Origin: Gammaproteobacteria bacterium
GTDB taxonomy: Bacteria; Pseudomonadota; Gammaproteobacteria; Pseudomonadales; M0112
Assembly (NCBI GenBank): GCA_006227085.1
Contig: SBFY01000184.1
Coordinates: 1 to 16,540, forward strand
Reading direction: 5' to 3'
Length of the DNA stretch: 16,540 nt
Shown here: positions 7,158-15,251 of the stretch, in pieces
Layout: the number at the start of each line of letters is the position of its first letter
How positions within the stretch are numbered: the first letter of the stretch is position 1
The notes under the pieces: generated by a model
Database searches by the model: none
The model's input: only the letters and a program-made list of their open reading frames with translations
Told to the model about the DNA's origin: nothing
Program-made: the position numbers and the translations under genes

Positions 7158-8333
7158 TTATTGTTTGGCGCGTTCTTCAAGAATCGCAACCGCTGGCAAC
7201 ACCTTGCCTTCCACATACTCCAGGAAAGCCCCGCCACCCGTAGAGATATAAGACACATCCTCGGTAATGCCGTACTTGTCGATAGCGGCCAGCGTATCAC
7301 CACCACCCGCCAGTGAAAATGCCTGGCTCTCCGCAATCGCGCGCGACAGGGCTTCAGTGCCACCACCAAACTGGTCGAATTCAAACACACCCACCGGGCC
7401 ATTCCACAAAATAGTGCCCGCCGCTTTCAACATATCCGCCATCATCGTGCGGGTTTTCGGGCCGACATCAAAAATCATGTCGTCATCGGCCACGTCGTCA
7501 ACCGGCTTGGTTTCCGCCACCGCATCCGCAGCAAAGGCCTTGCCCGTCACCACATCCACCGGCAAGGGGATATGAACCTTCTTCATCAAGCGGCGCGCCT
7601 CATCCAGCAATTCATGCTCACACAAGGATTTGCCCACCGGCTTGCCCGCAGCCGCGAGAAAGGTGTTGGCAATGCCGCCGCCGACAATCAGCTGGTCCAC
7701 CTTGTCCGACAAGGTATCGAGCACCGTGAGCTTGGTCGACACTTTCGAGCCGCCGACAATCGCCACCATCGGCCGCGCCGGCTTGGCAAGCGCTTTTTCC
7801 AGTGCTGCCAATTCACCCGCCAGCAACAAACCTGCGCAGGCCTGTTTGGCAAAGCGCGCCACCCCGTGCGTGGAGGCTTCAGCGCGATGCGCTGTACCAA
7901 ACGCATCCATCACATAGATGTCACACAAGCTGGCATATTGTTTTGACAGCTCTTCGTTATCTTTCTTTTCGCCTTTGTTAAACCGCACGTTCTCCAGCAA
8001 GACCAGTTCGCCCGGCTTCACGCTCACGCCCGCCTGCAGGTAATCCTTGATGAGTGGCACCTTGCGGCCCAGCAGCTTGCCCAACACATCCGCCACTGGT
8101 GCCAAAGTGAATTCCGCATTGTCTTGTGCCGATGCGCCTTCGGTGGGCCGGCCCAGATGCGACATCACGATCACCGCAGCACCCGCATCCAGAGCATGCT
8201 GCAGGGTTGGCAATGCAGCACGGATCCGCGCATCGCTGGTGACATGCCCATCTTTCACCGGCACATTCAGGTCTTCACGGATCAGCACGCGCTTGCCGGC
8301 CAGATCCAGCTCACTGATACTACGGGCGGTCAT
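7158..8333 (-). CDS. pgk: Phosphoglycerate kinase
   Basis: Reversible transfer of phosphate between 1,3-bisphosphoglycerate and ADP, central to glycolysis and gluconeogenesis, cytoplasmic. From ATG 8333 the protein is 391 residues (387 in E. coli). It begins MTARSISELDLAGKRVLIRE; the substrate-binding N-domain motif REDLNVPVKDG lies at 19-29, MSHLGRP at 57-63, and the nucleotide-domain GGGDT near 343-347 with STGGGAFLE close to the C-terminus. An in-frame ATG at 8390 would overlap the end of the upstream gene, would add residues not found in the family, and lacks the purine-rich site that stands before 8333. The gene follows epd by 41 bases and precedes fba by 36 in the same operon. Confidence 0.97.
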   Translation of the reverse strand: MTARSISELDLAGKRVLIREDLNVPVKDGHVTSDARIRAALPTLQHALDAGAAVIVMSHLGRPTEGASAQDNAEFTLAPVADVLGKLLGRKVPLIKDYLQAGVSVKPGELVLLENVRFNKGEKKDNEELSKQYASLCDIYVMDAFGTAHRAEASTHGVARFAKQACAGLLLAGELAALEKALAKPARPMVAIVGGSKVSTKLTVLDTLSDKVDQLIVGGGIANTFLAAAGKPVGKSLCEHELLDEARRLMKKVHIPLPVDVVTGKAFAADAVAETKPVDDVADDDMIFDVGPKTRTMMADMLKAAGTILWNGPVGVFEFDQFGGGTEALSRAIAESQAFSLAGGGDTLAAIDKYGITEDVSYISTGGGAFLEYVEGKVLPAVAILEERAKQ

Positions 8334-8339
8334 CGGTAT

Positions 8340-8350
8340 TCCCCTTCCTT
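8340..8350 (-). promoter_or_regulatory. Strong ribosome-binding site fixing the pgk start
   Basis: The minus strand reads AAGGAAGGGGA six bases before the ATG at 8333. This purine run decides for 8333 over the longer in-frame start at 8390. Confidence 0.8.
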
Positions 8351-8374
8351 GTTTTCTTATCCAGTGTTTATTGT

Positions 8375-9382
8375 TCAGGCACGCAGCCAACGGTTAGCCA
8401 CATCCAGCATGCGGTTGGCATACGCCCACTCGTTATCAAACCACACCAGCACCTTGGCGAGGCGCTGCCCACTGACGCGCGTCTGGCTGGCATCCACAAT
8501 GCCGGAACGCGGGTCATGATTAAAATCACACGAGGCTAACGGTTCCTCGGTATAACCAAGGATGCCGGCCAAGGGCGGCAGGCGACTGGCTTCGCGCAAA
8601 ATCGCATTCACATCCTTGCGTGTGGTGTCCTGATGCAAGACTACCGACAAATCCATCGCCGACACATTGGTGGTCGGGACACGCAAGGCCTGCGCTTCAA
8701 ACTTTCCTGCCAAGGCGGGCAACACCCGGCCAATACCCGCTGCCAAACCGGTATCCACCGGAATCATGGAATCGCTGGCACTGCGGGTCTTGCGCAAGTC
8801 GGTGTGATGGTAGGCATCAATCACCGGCTGGTCATTCATCATCGAGTGCAAGGTGGTCAGCACGCCACATTCAATACCCAACGCCTTGTCCAGCACATCA
8901 ATCACCGGAATGATGCCATTGCTGGTGCATGAGGCTGTCGACACAATCGTGTCATCGGCTGACAGGGCTTCATCGTTCACGCCAAATACGATGGCCTTGA
9001 TGTCCGGGTCGGCCGGATTGGAAAACAGCACGCGCTTCGCACCACGGGCCAGGTGTTTCGCGCCATCAGCACGGGCAACATACTGCCCACTGCATTCCAG
9101 CACGATATCGATGTGATCCCAGCGCACATCATCCAGTGATTCATGATGCGTCAGCGTGATGGCCTGGCCATTCACGCGCAGGATCTCGCCATCGAGCTGG
9201 ATATCACCATCAAAGCGGCCATGCGTGGAGTCATAACGCAGCAAGTGCGCCATGGTGCGCGCATCACCTGGCTCATTAATAGCCACCACATCAAACTGTT
9301 CACGATGCGCACTTTCATGCAAGGCGCGCAGCACGCAACGCCCGATGCGGCCAAACCCGTTAATGGCAAGCCGCGTTTTCAT
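8375..9382 (-). CDS. epd: Erythrose-4-phosphate dehydrogenase / glyceraldehyde-3-phosphate dehydrogenase family enzyme
   Basis: A 335-residue NAD-dependent phosphorylating dehydrogenase. The Rossmann motif INGFGRIGR is at 7-15; the catalytic cysteine is C152 in SCTSN and the paired histidine is H179 (LTTLHSMMND). Several positions follow E. coli Epd, not GapA: AINE after the second strand in place of the IND of GapA, VIDAYHHTDLRKTRSAS, IPVDTGLAAGI, and FNHDP-S-IVD near the end. Epd oxidises erythrose 4-phosphate to 4-phosphoerythronate for pyridoxal phosphate synthesis. The setting between tkt, which makes and uses E4P, and pgk fits either Epd or a glycolytic role, and some family members may do both. 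Residue 156, a cysteine in most GAPDH-family SCTTNC motifs, is glycine. It starts two bases after the tkt stop, so coupling is likely. The Epd call rests on signature residues and recalled synteny. Confidence 0.85.
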   Translation of the reverse strand: MKTRLAINGFGRIGRCVLRALHESAHREQFDVVAINEPGDARTMAHLLRYDSTHGRFDGDIQLDGEILRVNGQAITLTHHESLDDVRWDHIDIVLECSGQYVARADGAKHLARGAKRVLFSNPADPDIKAIVFGVNDEALSADDTIVSTASCTSNGIIPVIDVLDKALGIECGVLTTLHSMMNDQPVIDAYHHTDLRKTRSASDSMIPVDTGLAAGIGRVLPALAGKFEAQALRVPTTNVSAMDLSVVLHQDTTRKDVNAILREASRLPPLAGILGYTEEPLASCDFNHDPRSGIVDASQTRVSGQRLAKVLVWFDNEWAYANRMLDVANRWLRA

Positions 9383-9384
9383 GA

Positions 9385-11382
9385 TCAGCCCATTACCTGC
9401 CCAACGGTCGCGACCACATTGTCGACCGTGAAACCGAAATGCTTCATCAGGTCGGCGATCGGTGCCGATGCGCCGAAACTGGTCATGCCGACCACGGCGC
9501 CATCCAGCCCAACGTATTTGCGCCAGTAATCGGCATGCGCGGCTTCCACCGCCACCCGTGCGCGCACCGCCTTCGGCAACACGCTTTCACGATAGCTGGC
9601 ATCCTGTGCATCGAAGGCATCGGTTGAGGGCATCGATACCACGCGCACTTTCTTGCCTGTTGCGGTTAACTGTTCGGCTGCGGCCATCGCCAGCGCGACT
9701 TCGGAACCGGTGGCGATCAGGATCGCATCCGGTGTGCCGGCACAATCCTTCAACACATAACCCCCGCGTTCAATATTGGCGAGCTGCTGTGCATCACGCG
9801 CCTGGTGTGGCAGGTTCTGGCGCGTCAGCACCAACGCCGTTGGCCCGCGTGAACGCTGCAGCGCCACTTTCCAGGCCACGGCTGTTTCCACCGTGTCACA
9901 GGGGCGCCACGTTGACAGGTTCGGCGTGCTGCGCAAATTGGTGAGCTGCTCGACCGGCTGGTGCGTGGGGCCGTCTTCACCCAAACCAATCGAATCGTGC
10001 GTGTACACCTGGATATTGCGCTGGTGCATCAAGGCCGCCATGCGCAAGGCATTGCGGGCGTATTCCATGAACACCAGGAAGGTGGCGCCGTAAGGAATCA
10101 CACCGCCGTGCAAGGCCATGCCATTGATGATCGCGGTCATGCCGAATTCACGTACGCCGTAATACACATAGTTACCGCTGGCATCGTCACGGGTGATGCC
10201 TTTGCAGCCTTTCCAGATCGTGTTGTTGGAGCCGGCCAGGTCCGCCGAGCCACCGACCAGTTCCGGCAACACCGGGCCGTAGGCATCCAGCGTGTTCTGG
10301 GATGCCACACGCGTGGCGATGCTCTTGCCTTCTTGCTGGCAGGCGGCGATGTAATCAGCGGCGGTTTTTGCGAACGCTGCCGGCAATTCACCCGCCAAGC
10401 GGCGTTTCAGTTCAGCGGCCAATTGCGGGTGCGCTTGCTGGTAAGCCGCAAACAAGGTGTTCCAGTTATCTTCTTCCTCGGCGCCGGTTTCGCGGGCATC
10501 CCAGCCGGTGTAAATGTCCTGCGGGATATCGAACGGTGCGTGCGACCATCCGAGTGCAGCACGCGCAGCCGCCACTTCGGCATCGCCCAGCGGTGAGCCA
10601 TGGACTTTTTCCGTCCCTTCCTTGTTCGGTGCACCTTTGCCGATGACGGTGCGGCAGCAGATCAGGGTCGGGCGTTCGTGATCGGTCATCGCGGTTTCGA
10701 TTGCGGTGCGGATTTCCACCGGGTCATGGCCGTTCACATTCGGGATCACCTGCCAGCCATAGGATTCGAAGCGCTTCGGCGTGTCATCGGTAAACCAGCC
10801 TTCGACCTTGCCGTCGATGGAAATGCCGTTGTCATCCCAGAACGCCACCAGCTTGCCCAGGCCCAGGGTGCCGGCCAGCGAGCAGGCTTCGTGGGAGATG
10901 CCTTCCATCAGGCAGCCATCACCGAGGAACACCCAGGTGCGGTGATCAATGACCGGGAAGCCGTCCCGGTTGAATTGGGCGGCGAGGATTTTCTCGGCCA
11001 GCGCCATGCCCACGGCATTGGTGATGCCTTGGCCCAACGGGCCGGTGGTGGTTTCCACCCCCGGCGCCTCGCCGAATTCGGGGTGGCCTGCGGTCTTGGA
11101 GTGCAGCTGGCGGAAGGCCTTCAGGTCGTCGATCGACAGGTCATAGCCAGACAGGTGCAGCAGGGAATACAGCAGCATCGAACCGTGCCCGTTCGACAGC
11201 ACGAAGCGGTCGCGGTTGGCCCAGCCCGGGTTGGCCGGGTTATGGGACAGGAAATCATTCCACAGCACCTCGGCGATATCGGCCATGCCCATCGGGGCCC
11301 CGGGGTGACCACTGTTGGCCTTCTGGACGGCGTCCATGCTGAGGACGCGAATGGCATTGGCAAGGTCTTGGCGCGAGGGCAT
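9385..11382 (-). CDS. tkt: Transketolase
   Basis: A thiamine-diphosphate enzyme that moves two-carbon ketol units between sugar phosphates, linking the pentose phosphate pathway to glycolysis and supplying erythrose 4-phosphate. From ATG 11382 the protein is 665 residues (663 in E. coli). Landmarks are MPSRQDLANAIRVLSMDAVQ, the SGHPGAP histidine (H26), GHGSML at 65-70, GPLGQG at 114-119, and the ThDP/metal motif from GDGCLMEG (154-161) to DDNGISIDG. The pyrimidine-domain motif YYGVREFGM and the late HDSIGLGEDGPTHQP also match. A longer in-frame start at 11487 would add 35 Pro-rich residues lying over the promoter region; GGAG seven bases before 11382 decides the start. It is the first gene of the tkt-epd-pgk-fba operon and diverges from sahR. 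Confidence 0.97.
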   Translation of the reverse strand: MPSRQDLANAIRVLSMDAVQKANSGHPGAPMGMADIAEVLWNDFLSHNPANPGWANRDRFVLSNGHGSMLLYSLLHLSGYDLSIDDLKAFRQLHSKTAGHPEFGEAPGVETTTGPLGQGITNAVGMALAEKILAAQFNRDGFPVIDHRTWVFLGDGCLMEGISHEACSLAGTLGLGKLVAFWDDNGISIDGKVEGWFTDDTPKRFESYGWQVIPNVNGHDPVEIRTAIETAMTDHERPTLICCRTVIGKGAPNKEGTEKVHGSPLGDAEVAAARAALGWSHAPFDIPQDIYTGWDARETGAEEEDNWNTLFAAYQQAHPQLAAELKRRLAGELPAAFAKTAADYIAACQQEGKSIATRVASQNTLDAYGPVLPELVGGSADLAGSNNTIWKGCKGITRDDASGNYVYYGVREFGMTAIINGMALHGGVIPYGATFLVFMEYARNALRMAALMHQRNIQVYTHDSIGLGEDGPTHQPVEQLTNLRSTPNLSTWRPCDTVETAVAWKVALQRSRGPTALVLTRQNLPHQARDAQQLANIERGGYVLKDCAGTPDAILIATGSEVALAMAAAEQLTATGKKVRVVSMPSTDAFDAQDASYRESVLPKAVRARVAVEAAHADYWRKYVGLDGAVVGMTSFGASAPIADLMKHFGFTVDNVVATVGQVMG

Positions 11383-11389
11383 CGGGAGG

Positions 11390-11393
11390 CTCC
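11390..11393 (-). promoter_or_regulatory. Ribosome-binding site fixing the tkt start
   Basis: GGAG on the minus strand, seven bases before the ATG at 11382. The alternative in-frame start at 11487 is not needed. Confidence 0.65.
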
Positions 11394-11419
11394 GGTCAGG
11401 GGGATTTCCAAAGCCGGCT

Positions 11420-11448
11420 ATTGTCCCGCAGCTGGCTGGCGGGGGCAA
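11420..11448 (-). promoter_or_regulatory. Possible tkt promoter
   Basis: The minus strand has TTGCCC (11448-11443), a 17-base spacer, then GACAAT (11425-11420). The predicted start near 11413 gives a leader of about 30 bases with the GGAG site inside it. Each box has four of six consensus matches, so this is a plausible but unproven housekeeping promoter. It lies 45 or more bases from the palindrome at 11493-11516, so SahR need not control it. Confidence 0.35.
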
Positions 11449-11492
11449 TGACAAAACCACGGAAAACGGGGCTGGAAGCGGCGCCAATCCTG

Positions 11493-11516
11493 CTATATCA
11501 AAAAATTTTGATATAG
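11493..11516 (+). promoter_or_regulatory. Predicted SahR operator: perfect 11-bp inverted repeat
   Basis: The half-sites CTATATCAAAA and TTTTGATATAG are exact reverse complements separated by AA. The element is AT-only apart from four C/G bases and stands out in a GC-rich gap. Its right half contains the predicted -35 (TTGATA) of sahR, the layout expected for a repressor. ArsR-family dimers bind such two-fold sites next to their own gene. No second copy was noticed upstream of metK, sahH or metF. Confidence 0.8.
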
Positions 11517-11536
11517 ATTGCCAGCCCTGCTAGACT
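11508..11536 (+). promoter_or_regulatory. Predicted sahR-operon promoter with extended -10
   Basis: TTGATA (11508-11513, five of six matches), exactly 17 bases, then TAGACT (11531-11536) preceded by TGC, an extended -10. The expected start point, about seven bases past the -10, is 11543, and the first purine after position 11538 is the A of the ATG at 11546. The operator covers the -35. Confidence 0.65.
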
Positions 11537-11545
11537 CGCCCCCCT

Positions 11546-12556
11546 ATGTCGCCATTAACCGCCCGACATCCCGAGCCCCGCAGCCTGCCGGCCGCCTCGC
11601 CCGACGCCCTCGCCGCCTTCAACAAGGCCGCGGGCGACGTGCTGCGCCTGACCCTGCTGCGGGTGCTGCGGCGCGCCTCCTACAGCGTGATGGAACTGTG
11701 CCAGATCCTCGACATGCGCCAGTCCGCGCTGTCGCATCACCTGAAAGTACTGGCCCAGGCCGACCTGGTCACCAGCCGCCGTGAAGGCAACACCCTGTTC
11801 TACCGTCGCAGTGCCGGCCAGCGTGACGACGGACTGGAGCCCTTGCAGCAACAGCTGTTCAAAACGGTCGACACGCTCGAACTCGATGAAGGTTGCCGGC
11901 AACGGGTCCAGCTCGTGCAACAGGAACGCTCCGCCTCTTCACGCGAATTCTTCCGCGAGAACGCGCACGACTTCCAGCAGCAACAGGAACGCATGGCCAG
12001 CCTTGACCAGTATCTCGATACCCTCATCGAGACACTGGATGCCCTCGCCTTGCCGGACACCACGCATGCCGTTGAAGTCGGCCCCGGCGAAGGTCATTTC
12101 CTGCCCGTGTTGTCACAACGCTTTGCACGCGTGACGGCGATCGACAACAGCCCGCAAATGCTCGCACGCACCGCAAGCTTTTCCAGCGCGCACTCGCTCG
12201 GCAATGTGCATTGCCAATTGGGCGAACCCGATGACTTACCTGCCGGCAGCGCCAGCTGTGTGTTCATCAATATGGTGTTGCACCATGTCGCTGCACCCGG
12301 TGACTTGCTGCATGACTGCGCGGCATTGCTCGCGCCCGGCGGCTGCCTGCTGGTCACCGAACTGTGCCCGCACGAACAGGAGTGGGCACGCGAAGCCTGC
12401 GGCGATACCTGGCTTGGTATCGAACCCGATGATTTACAGAGTTGGGCCAGCGATGCCGGCCTGATCGAAGGACAAAGCATTTACCTGGCTTTGCGTAACG
12501 GTTTCCGTTTGCAAATCCGTCCGTTTCACCAACCGAACAACCCTGTTCACCACTAA
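11546..12556 (+). CDS. sahR: ArsR-type transcriptional regulator fused to a SAM-methyltransferase-like domain (S-adenosylhomocysteine-responsive regulator)
   Basis: A 336-residue two-domain regulator. An ArsR winged helix spans about 20-95, with FNKAAGDVLRLTLLRVL, the recognition-helix region MRQSALSHHLKVLAQADLV (57-75) and the wing RREGNTLFYRR. After a Gln-rich linker (about 97-155) comes a class I methyltransferase-like domain: motif I VEVGPGEGHF at 176-185, an acidic residue at D200 (AIDNS) and NMVLHHV. Proteins of this layout (SahR) sense S-adenosylhomocysteine and control SAM-cycle genes in Proteobacteria; metK, sahH and metF directly downstream are those genes. No metal-binding ELCVCD motif was seen, so it is not an arsenic sensor. 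The ATG at 11546 has no Shine-Dalgarno (only C and T before it), consistent with leaderless translation. Whether the methyltransferase domain has kept catalytic activity cannot be told. Confidence 0.92.
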   Translation: MSPLTARHPEPRSLPAASPDALAAFNKAAGDVLRLTLLRVLRRASYSVMELCQILDMRQSALSHHLKVLAQADLVTSRREGNTLFYRRSAGQRDDGLEPLQQQLFKTVDTLELDEGCRQRVQLVQQERSASSREFFRENAHDFQQQQERMASLDQYLDTLIETLDALALPDTTHAVEVGPGEGHFLPVLSQRFARVTAIDNSPQMLARTASFSSAHSLGNVHCQLGEPDDLPAGSASCVFINMVLHHVAAPGDLLHDCAALLAPGGCLLVTELCPHEQEWAREACGDTWLGIEPDDLQSWASDAGLIEGQSIYLALRNGFRLQIRPFHQPNNPVHH

Positions 12557-12586
12557 CCGTTCATTCACTAACACAGGACTGTACCC

Positions 12587-13747
12587 ATGAGCGAATATTC
12601 CATCTTCACTTCCGAATCTGTTTCTGAAGGCCACCCGGACAAAATGGCCGACCAGGTATCGGATGCCATTCTTGATGCCATGCTCAAACAAGACCCGAAC
12701 TCCCGCGTGGCAGTGGAAACCCTGCTCAAGACCGGTATGGTCGTGGTCGCCGGTGAAGTGCGCACCGGTGCCGTTATCCCGTTCGAGGAAATCATCCGCG
12801 GCGTGGTGAACGACATCGGTTACGACCATTCCGACAAAGGCTTTGACGGCCATACCTGCGCAGTGATCAACGCCATCGGTGCACAAAGCCAGGACATCGC
12901 CATGGGCGTGGACGAAGGCAAGAAAAAGGAAATGGGTGCAGGTGACCAGGGCCTGATGTTCGGTTACGCCACCAACGAAACCGAAACCCTGATGCCGGCA
13001 CCGATTTACTACGCACACCGCCTGATGGAAAAGCAGGCTGAACTGCGCAAGAGCGGCAAACTGAAGTGGCTGCGCCCGGATGCCAAATCACAGGTCACGC
13101 TGCGTTATGAAAACGGCAAGCCAGTGGCTTGTGATGCTGTGGTCATTTCCACCCAGCACGCACCGGATGTGACGCAGAAGAAAATCCATGAAGCCATCAT
13201 GGAAGAACTGATCAAGAAAGTGATGCCGAAAGAGTGGCTGCACAAAGGTACCAAGTACCACATCAACCCGACCGGCCAGTTCATCATCGGCGGCCCGATG
13301 GGCGACTGCGGTTTGACCGGCCGCAAGATCATCGTTGACACCTACGGCGGCATGGCCCGTCACGGTGGTGGCGCATTCTCCGGCAAGGACCCGTCGAAAG
13401 TGGACCGCTCTGCAGCGTATGCAGGCCGTTATGTGGCGAAGAACATCGTCGCAGCTGGCCTGGCATCGCGTTGTGAAATCCAGGTGTCTTATGCGATCGG
13501 TGTCGCCGAGCCGACCTCGATTTCCGTCAACACCTTTGACACCGGCAAGATCAGCGACGAAAAAATTGTCGCGCTGGTCCGCAAGCACTTCGACCTGCGC
13601 CCACGCGGCCTGATCGAGATGCTGAACCTGAAACAGCCGATGTATCGCCAGACGGCTGCGTACGGCCACTTTGGTCGCAAGGCTGCCAAGAACGCGTTCA
13701 CCTGGGAGCGCACCGACAAAGCCAAAGCCCTGAAAGCTGACGCCTGA
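12587..13747 (+). CDS. metK: S-adenosylmethionine synthetase (methionine adenosyltransferase)
   Basis: It makes S-adenosylmethionine from methionine and ATP, releasing phosphate and diphosphate, as a cytoplasmic tetramer. The 386-residue length is usual for the family (384 in E. coli). Signatures: FTSESVSEGHPDKMADQVSD at 7-26 with the ATP-binding histidine, GAGDQGLMFGYA at 117-128, and the phosphate-binding GGGAFSGKDPSKVDRS at 260-275. It starts 30 bases after sahR with an AGGA Shine-Dalgarno about eight bases upstream and is followed 27 bases later by sahH. No separate promoter is visible in the short gap, so it is probably read from the SahR-controlled promoter. Confidence 0.98.
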   Translation: MSEYSIFTSESVSEGHPDKMADQVSDAILDAMLKQDPNSRVAVETLLKTGMVVVAGEVRTGAVIPFEEIIRGVVNDIGYDHSDKGFDGHTCAVINAIGAQSQDIAMGVDEGKKKEMGAGDQGLMFGYATNETETLMPAPIYYAHRLMEKQAELRKSGKLKWLRPDAKSQVTLRYENGKPVACDAVVISTQHAPDVTQKKIHEAIMEELIKKVMPKEWLHKGTKYHINPTGQFIIGGPMGDCGLTGRKIIVDTYGGMARHGGGAFSGKDPSKVDRSAAYAGRYVAKNIVAAGLASRCEIQVSYAIGVAEPTSISVNTFDTGKISDEKIVALVRKHFDLRPRGLIEMLNLKQPMYRQTAAYGHFGRKAAKNAFTWERTDKAKALKADA

Positions 13748-13774
13748 ACTTTATTGAATTCTTGAGGATGACCC

Positions 13775-15226
13775 ATGAACGCTAACGCCAATACCAAGAA
13801 AAAAGCTGCCGCACAATCGGCCAGCAAAAAGCCGGCTGCCAAAAAACCAGCCGCAAAGAAAAAGGCCGATTACAAAGTTGCCGACATCAAGCTCGCTGAC
13901 TGGGGCCGCCGTGAAATCGCCATCGCCGAAACCGAAATGCCGGCCTTGATGGCACTGCGCGACAAGTACCGCAAGAAGCAGCCACTCAAAGGCGCGAAAA
14001 TCCTCGGCTGTATCCACATGACCATCCAGACCGCCGTGTTGATCGAAACACTGGTGGAACTCGGCGCCGAAGTGCGCTGGTCATCGTGCAACATTTTCTC
14101 TACGCAAGACCATGCCGCTGCAGCCATTGCTGCCGCCGGTATTGCGGTCTACGCATGGAAAGGCGAAACCGAGAAAGAGTATGACTGGTGCCTGGAACAA
14201 ACGATCCTGAAAGATGGCAAGCCCTGGGATGCCAACATGGTGCTCGACGATGGCGGCGACCTGACCCTGATGCTGCACCAGAAATACCCGAAAGTGCTGG
14301 ACCGTGTGCACGGCATCACCGAGGAAACCACCACCGGTGTACACCGCCTGCTGAAAATGCTGGAAGCCGGCACCCTGAAAGTGCCTGCGGTGAACGTGAA
14401 CGATTCCATCACCAAGTCGAAGAACGACAACAAGTACGGTTGCCGTCACTCACTGAACGATGCCATCAAGCGCGGTACCGACCACCTGCTGGCCGGCAAG
14501 AAAGCGCTGGTCATCGGTTACGGTGACGTCGGCAAGGGTTCTGCACAATCGCTGCGCCAGGAAGGCATGATCGTGCGCATTTCCGAAATCGACCCGATCT
14601 GCGCGATGCAGGCCTGCATGGACGGCTACGAAGTGGTCTCCCCGTTCAAGGACGGTGTGAACACCGGCAAAGCCAGCTGCATCAATACGGACCTGCTCGG
14701 CAACACCGACCTGGTGGTCACCACCACCGGTAACACCGATGTCTGCAACAAGCACATGCTGGCCGCGCTGAAAAACGGCGCCGTGGTGTGCAACATCGGC
14801 CACTTCGATAACGAAATCGATACCGCCTTCATGCGCAAGAACTGGAAGTGGGAAGAAGTGAAGCCGCAGGTACACAAGATCTACCGCAGCAAGAAAGCCG
14901 ATGACTTCCTGATCCTGCTGGCCGAAGGCCGCCTGGTGAACCTCGGCAATGCCACCGGTCACCCGTCACGCATCATGGACGGTTCCTTCACCAACCAGGT
15001 GCTGGCGCAGATTTACCTGTACGAGCGTCGCTTCGCCGATCTCGAACCTTCCATGAAGCAGGCTGCCCTGCGCGTGGAAGTGTTGCCGAAGAAGCTGGAC
15101 GAAGAAGTCGCTGCCCACATGGTGCGCGGTTTTGGTGGCGTGATCACCAAGCTGACCAAGGAACAGGCCGACTACATCCATGTGAAAGCCGAAGGCCCGT
15201 TCAAGCCGGACAGCTACAAGTACTGA
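13775..15226 (+). CDS. sahH: S-adenosylhomocysteine hydrolase (adenosylhomocysteinase) with a Lys/Ala-rich N-terminal tail
   Basis: It reversibly splits S-adenosylhomocysteine into homocysteine and adenosine using bound NAD, relieving product inhibition of methyltransferases. The product has 483 residues. The core starts near DYKVADIKLADWGRREI (32-48); ILGCIHMTIQTAVLIETL, SSCNIFSTQDHAAAAIA, SKNDNKYGCRHSLNDA (215-230), the NAD loop GYGDVGKG (248-255) and the terminal GPFKPDSYKY all match. The segment around 131-163 is the internal insertion of the longer bacterial form. Residues 1-31 are unusual: ten lysines and eleven alanines, with a KKPAA unit twice. No later methionine could start the core, and GAGG precedes the ATG at 13775, so the tail appears genuine. 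It lies between metK (27 bases) and metF (25 bases). Confidence 0.97.
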   Translation: MNANANTKKKAAAQSASKKPAAKKPAAKKKADYKVADIKLADWGRREIAIAETEMPALMALRDKYRKKQPLKGAKILGCIHMTIQTAVLIETLVELGAEVRWSSCNIFSTQDHAAAAIAAAGIAVYAWKGETEKEYDWCLEQTILKDGKPWDANMVLDDGGDLTLMLHQKYPKVLDRVHGITEETTTGVHRLLKMLEAGTLKVPAVNVNDSITKSKNDNKYGCRHSLNDAIKRGTDHLLAGKKALVIGYGDVGKGSAQSLRQEGMIVRISEIDPICAMQACMDGYEVVSPFKDGVNTGKASCINTDLLGNTDLVVTTTGNTDVCNKHMLAALKNGAVVCNIGHFDNEIDTAFMRKNWKWEEVKPQVHKIYRSKKADDFLILLAEGRLVNLGNATGHPSRIMDGSFTNQVLAQIYLYERRFADLEPSMKQAALRVEVLPKKLDEEVAAHMVRGFGGVITKLTKEQADYIHVKAEGPFKPDSYKY

Positions 15227-15251
15227 TCTGCGACAGGACAAGGACAACCGC

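Noticed and set aside
10600..11451. A 283-codon plus-strand open frame
   Set aside because: It is antisense to the N-terminal half of transketolase and shows no family motif, so it is a shadow caused by high GC.
11383..11487. Longer transketolase start giving 700 residues
   Set aside because: The 35 added residues are Pro-rich and lie over the promoter region; a good ribosome site stands before 11382.
11546..12556. Arsenic- or metal-responsive repressor
   Set aside because: The ArsR-type helix lacks the metal-site cysteine motif, carries a methyltransferase-like domain and is followed by SAM-cycle genes, which fits SahR.
12557..12586. Second promoter, operator or SAM riboswitch in front of metK
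   Set aside because: The gap is 30 bases, too short for a riboswitch, with only a Shine-Dalgarno visible.
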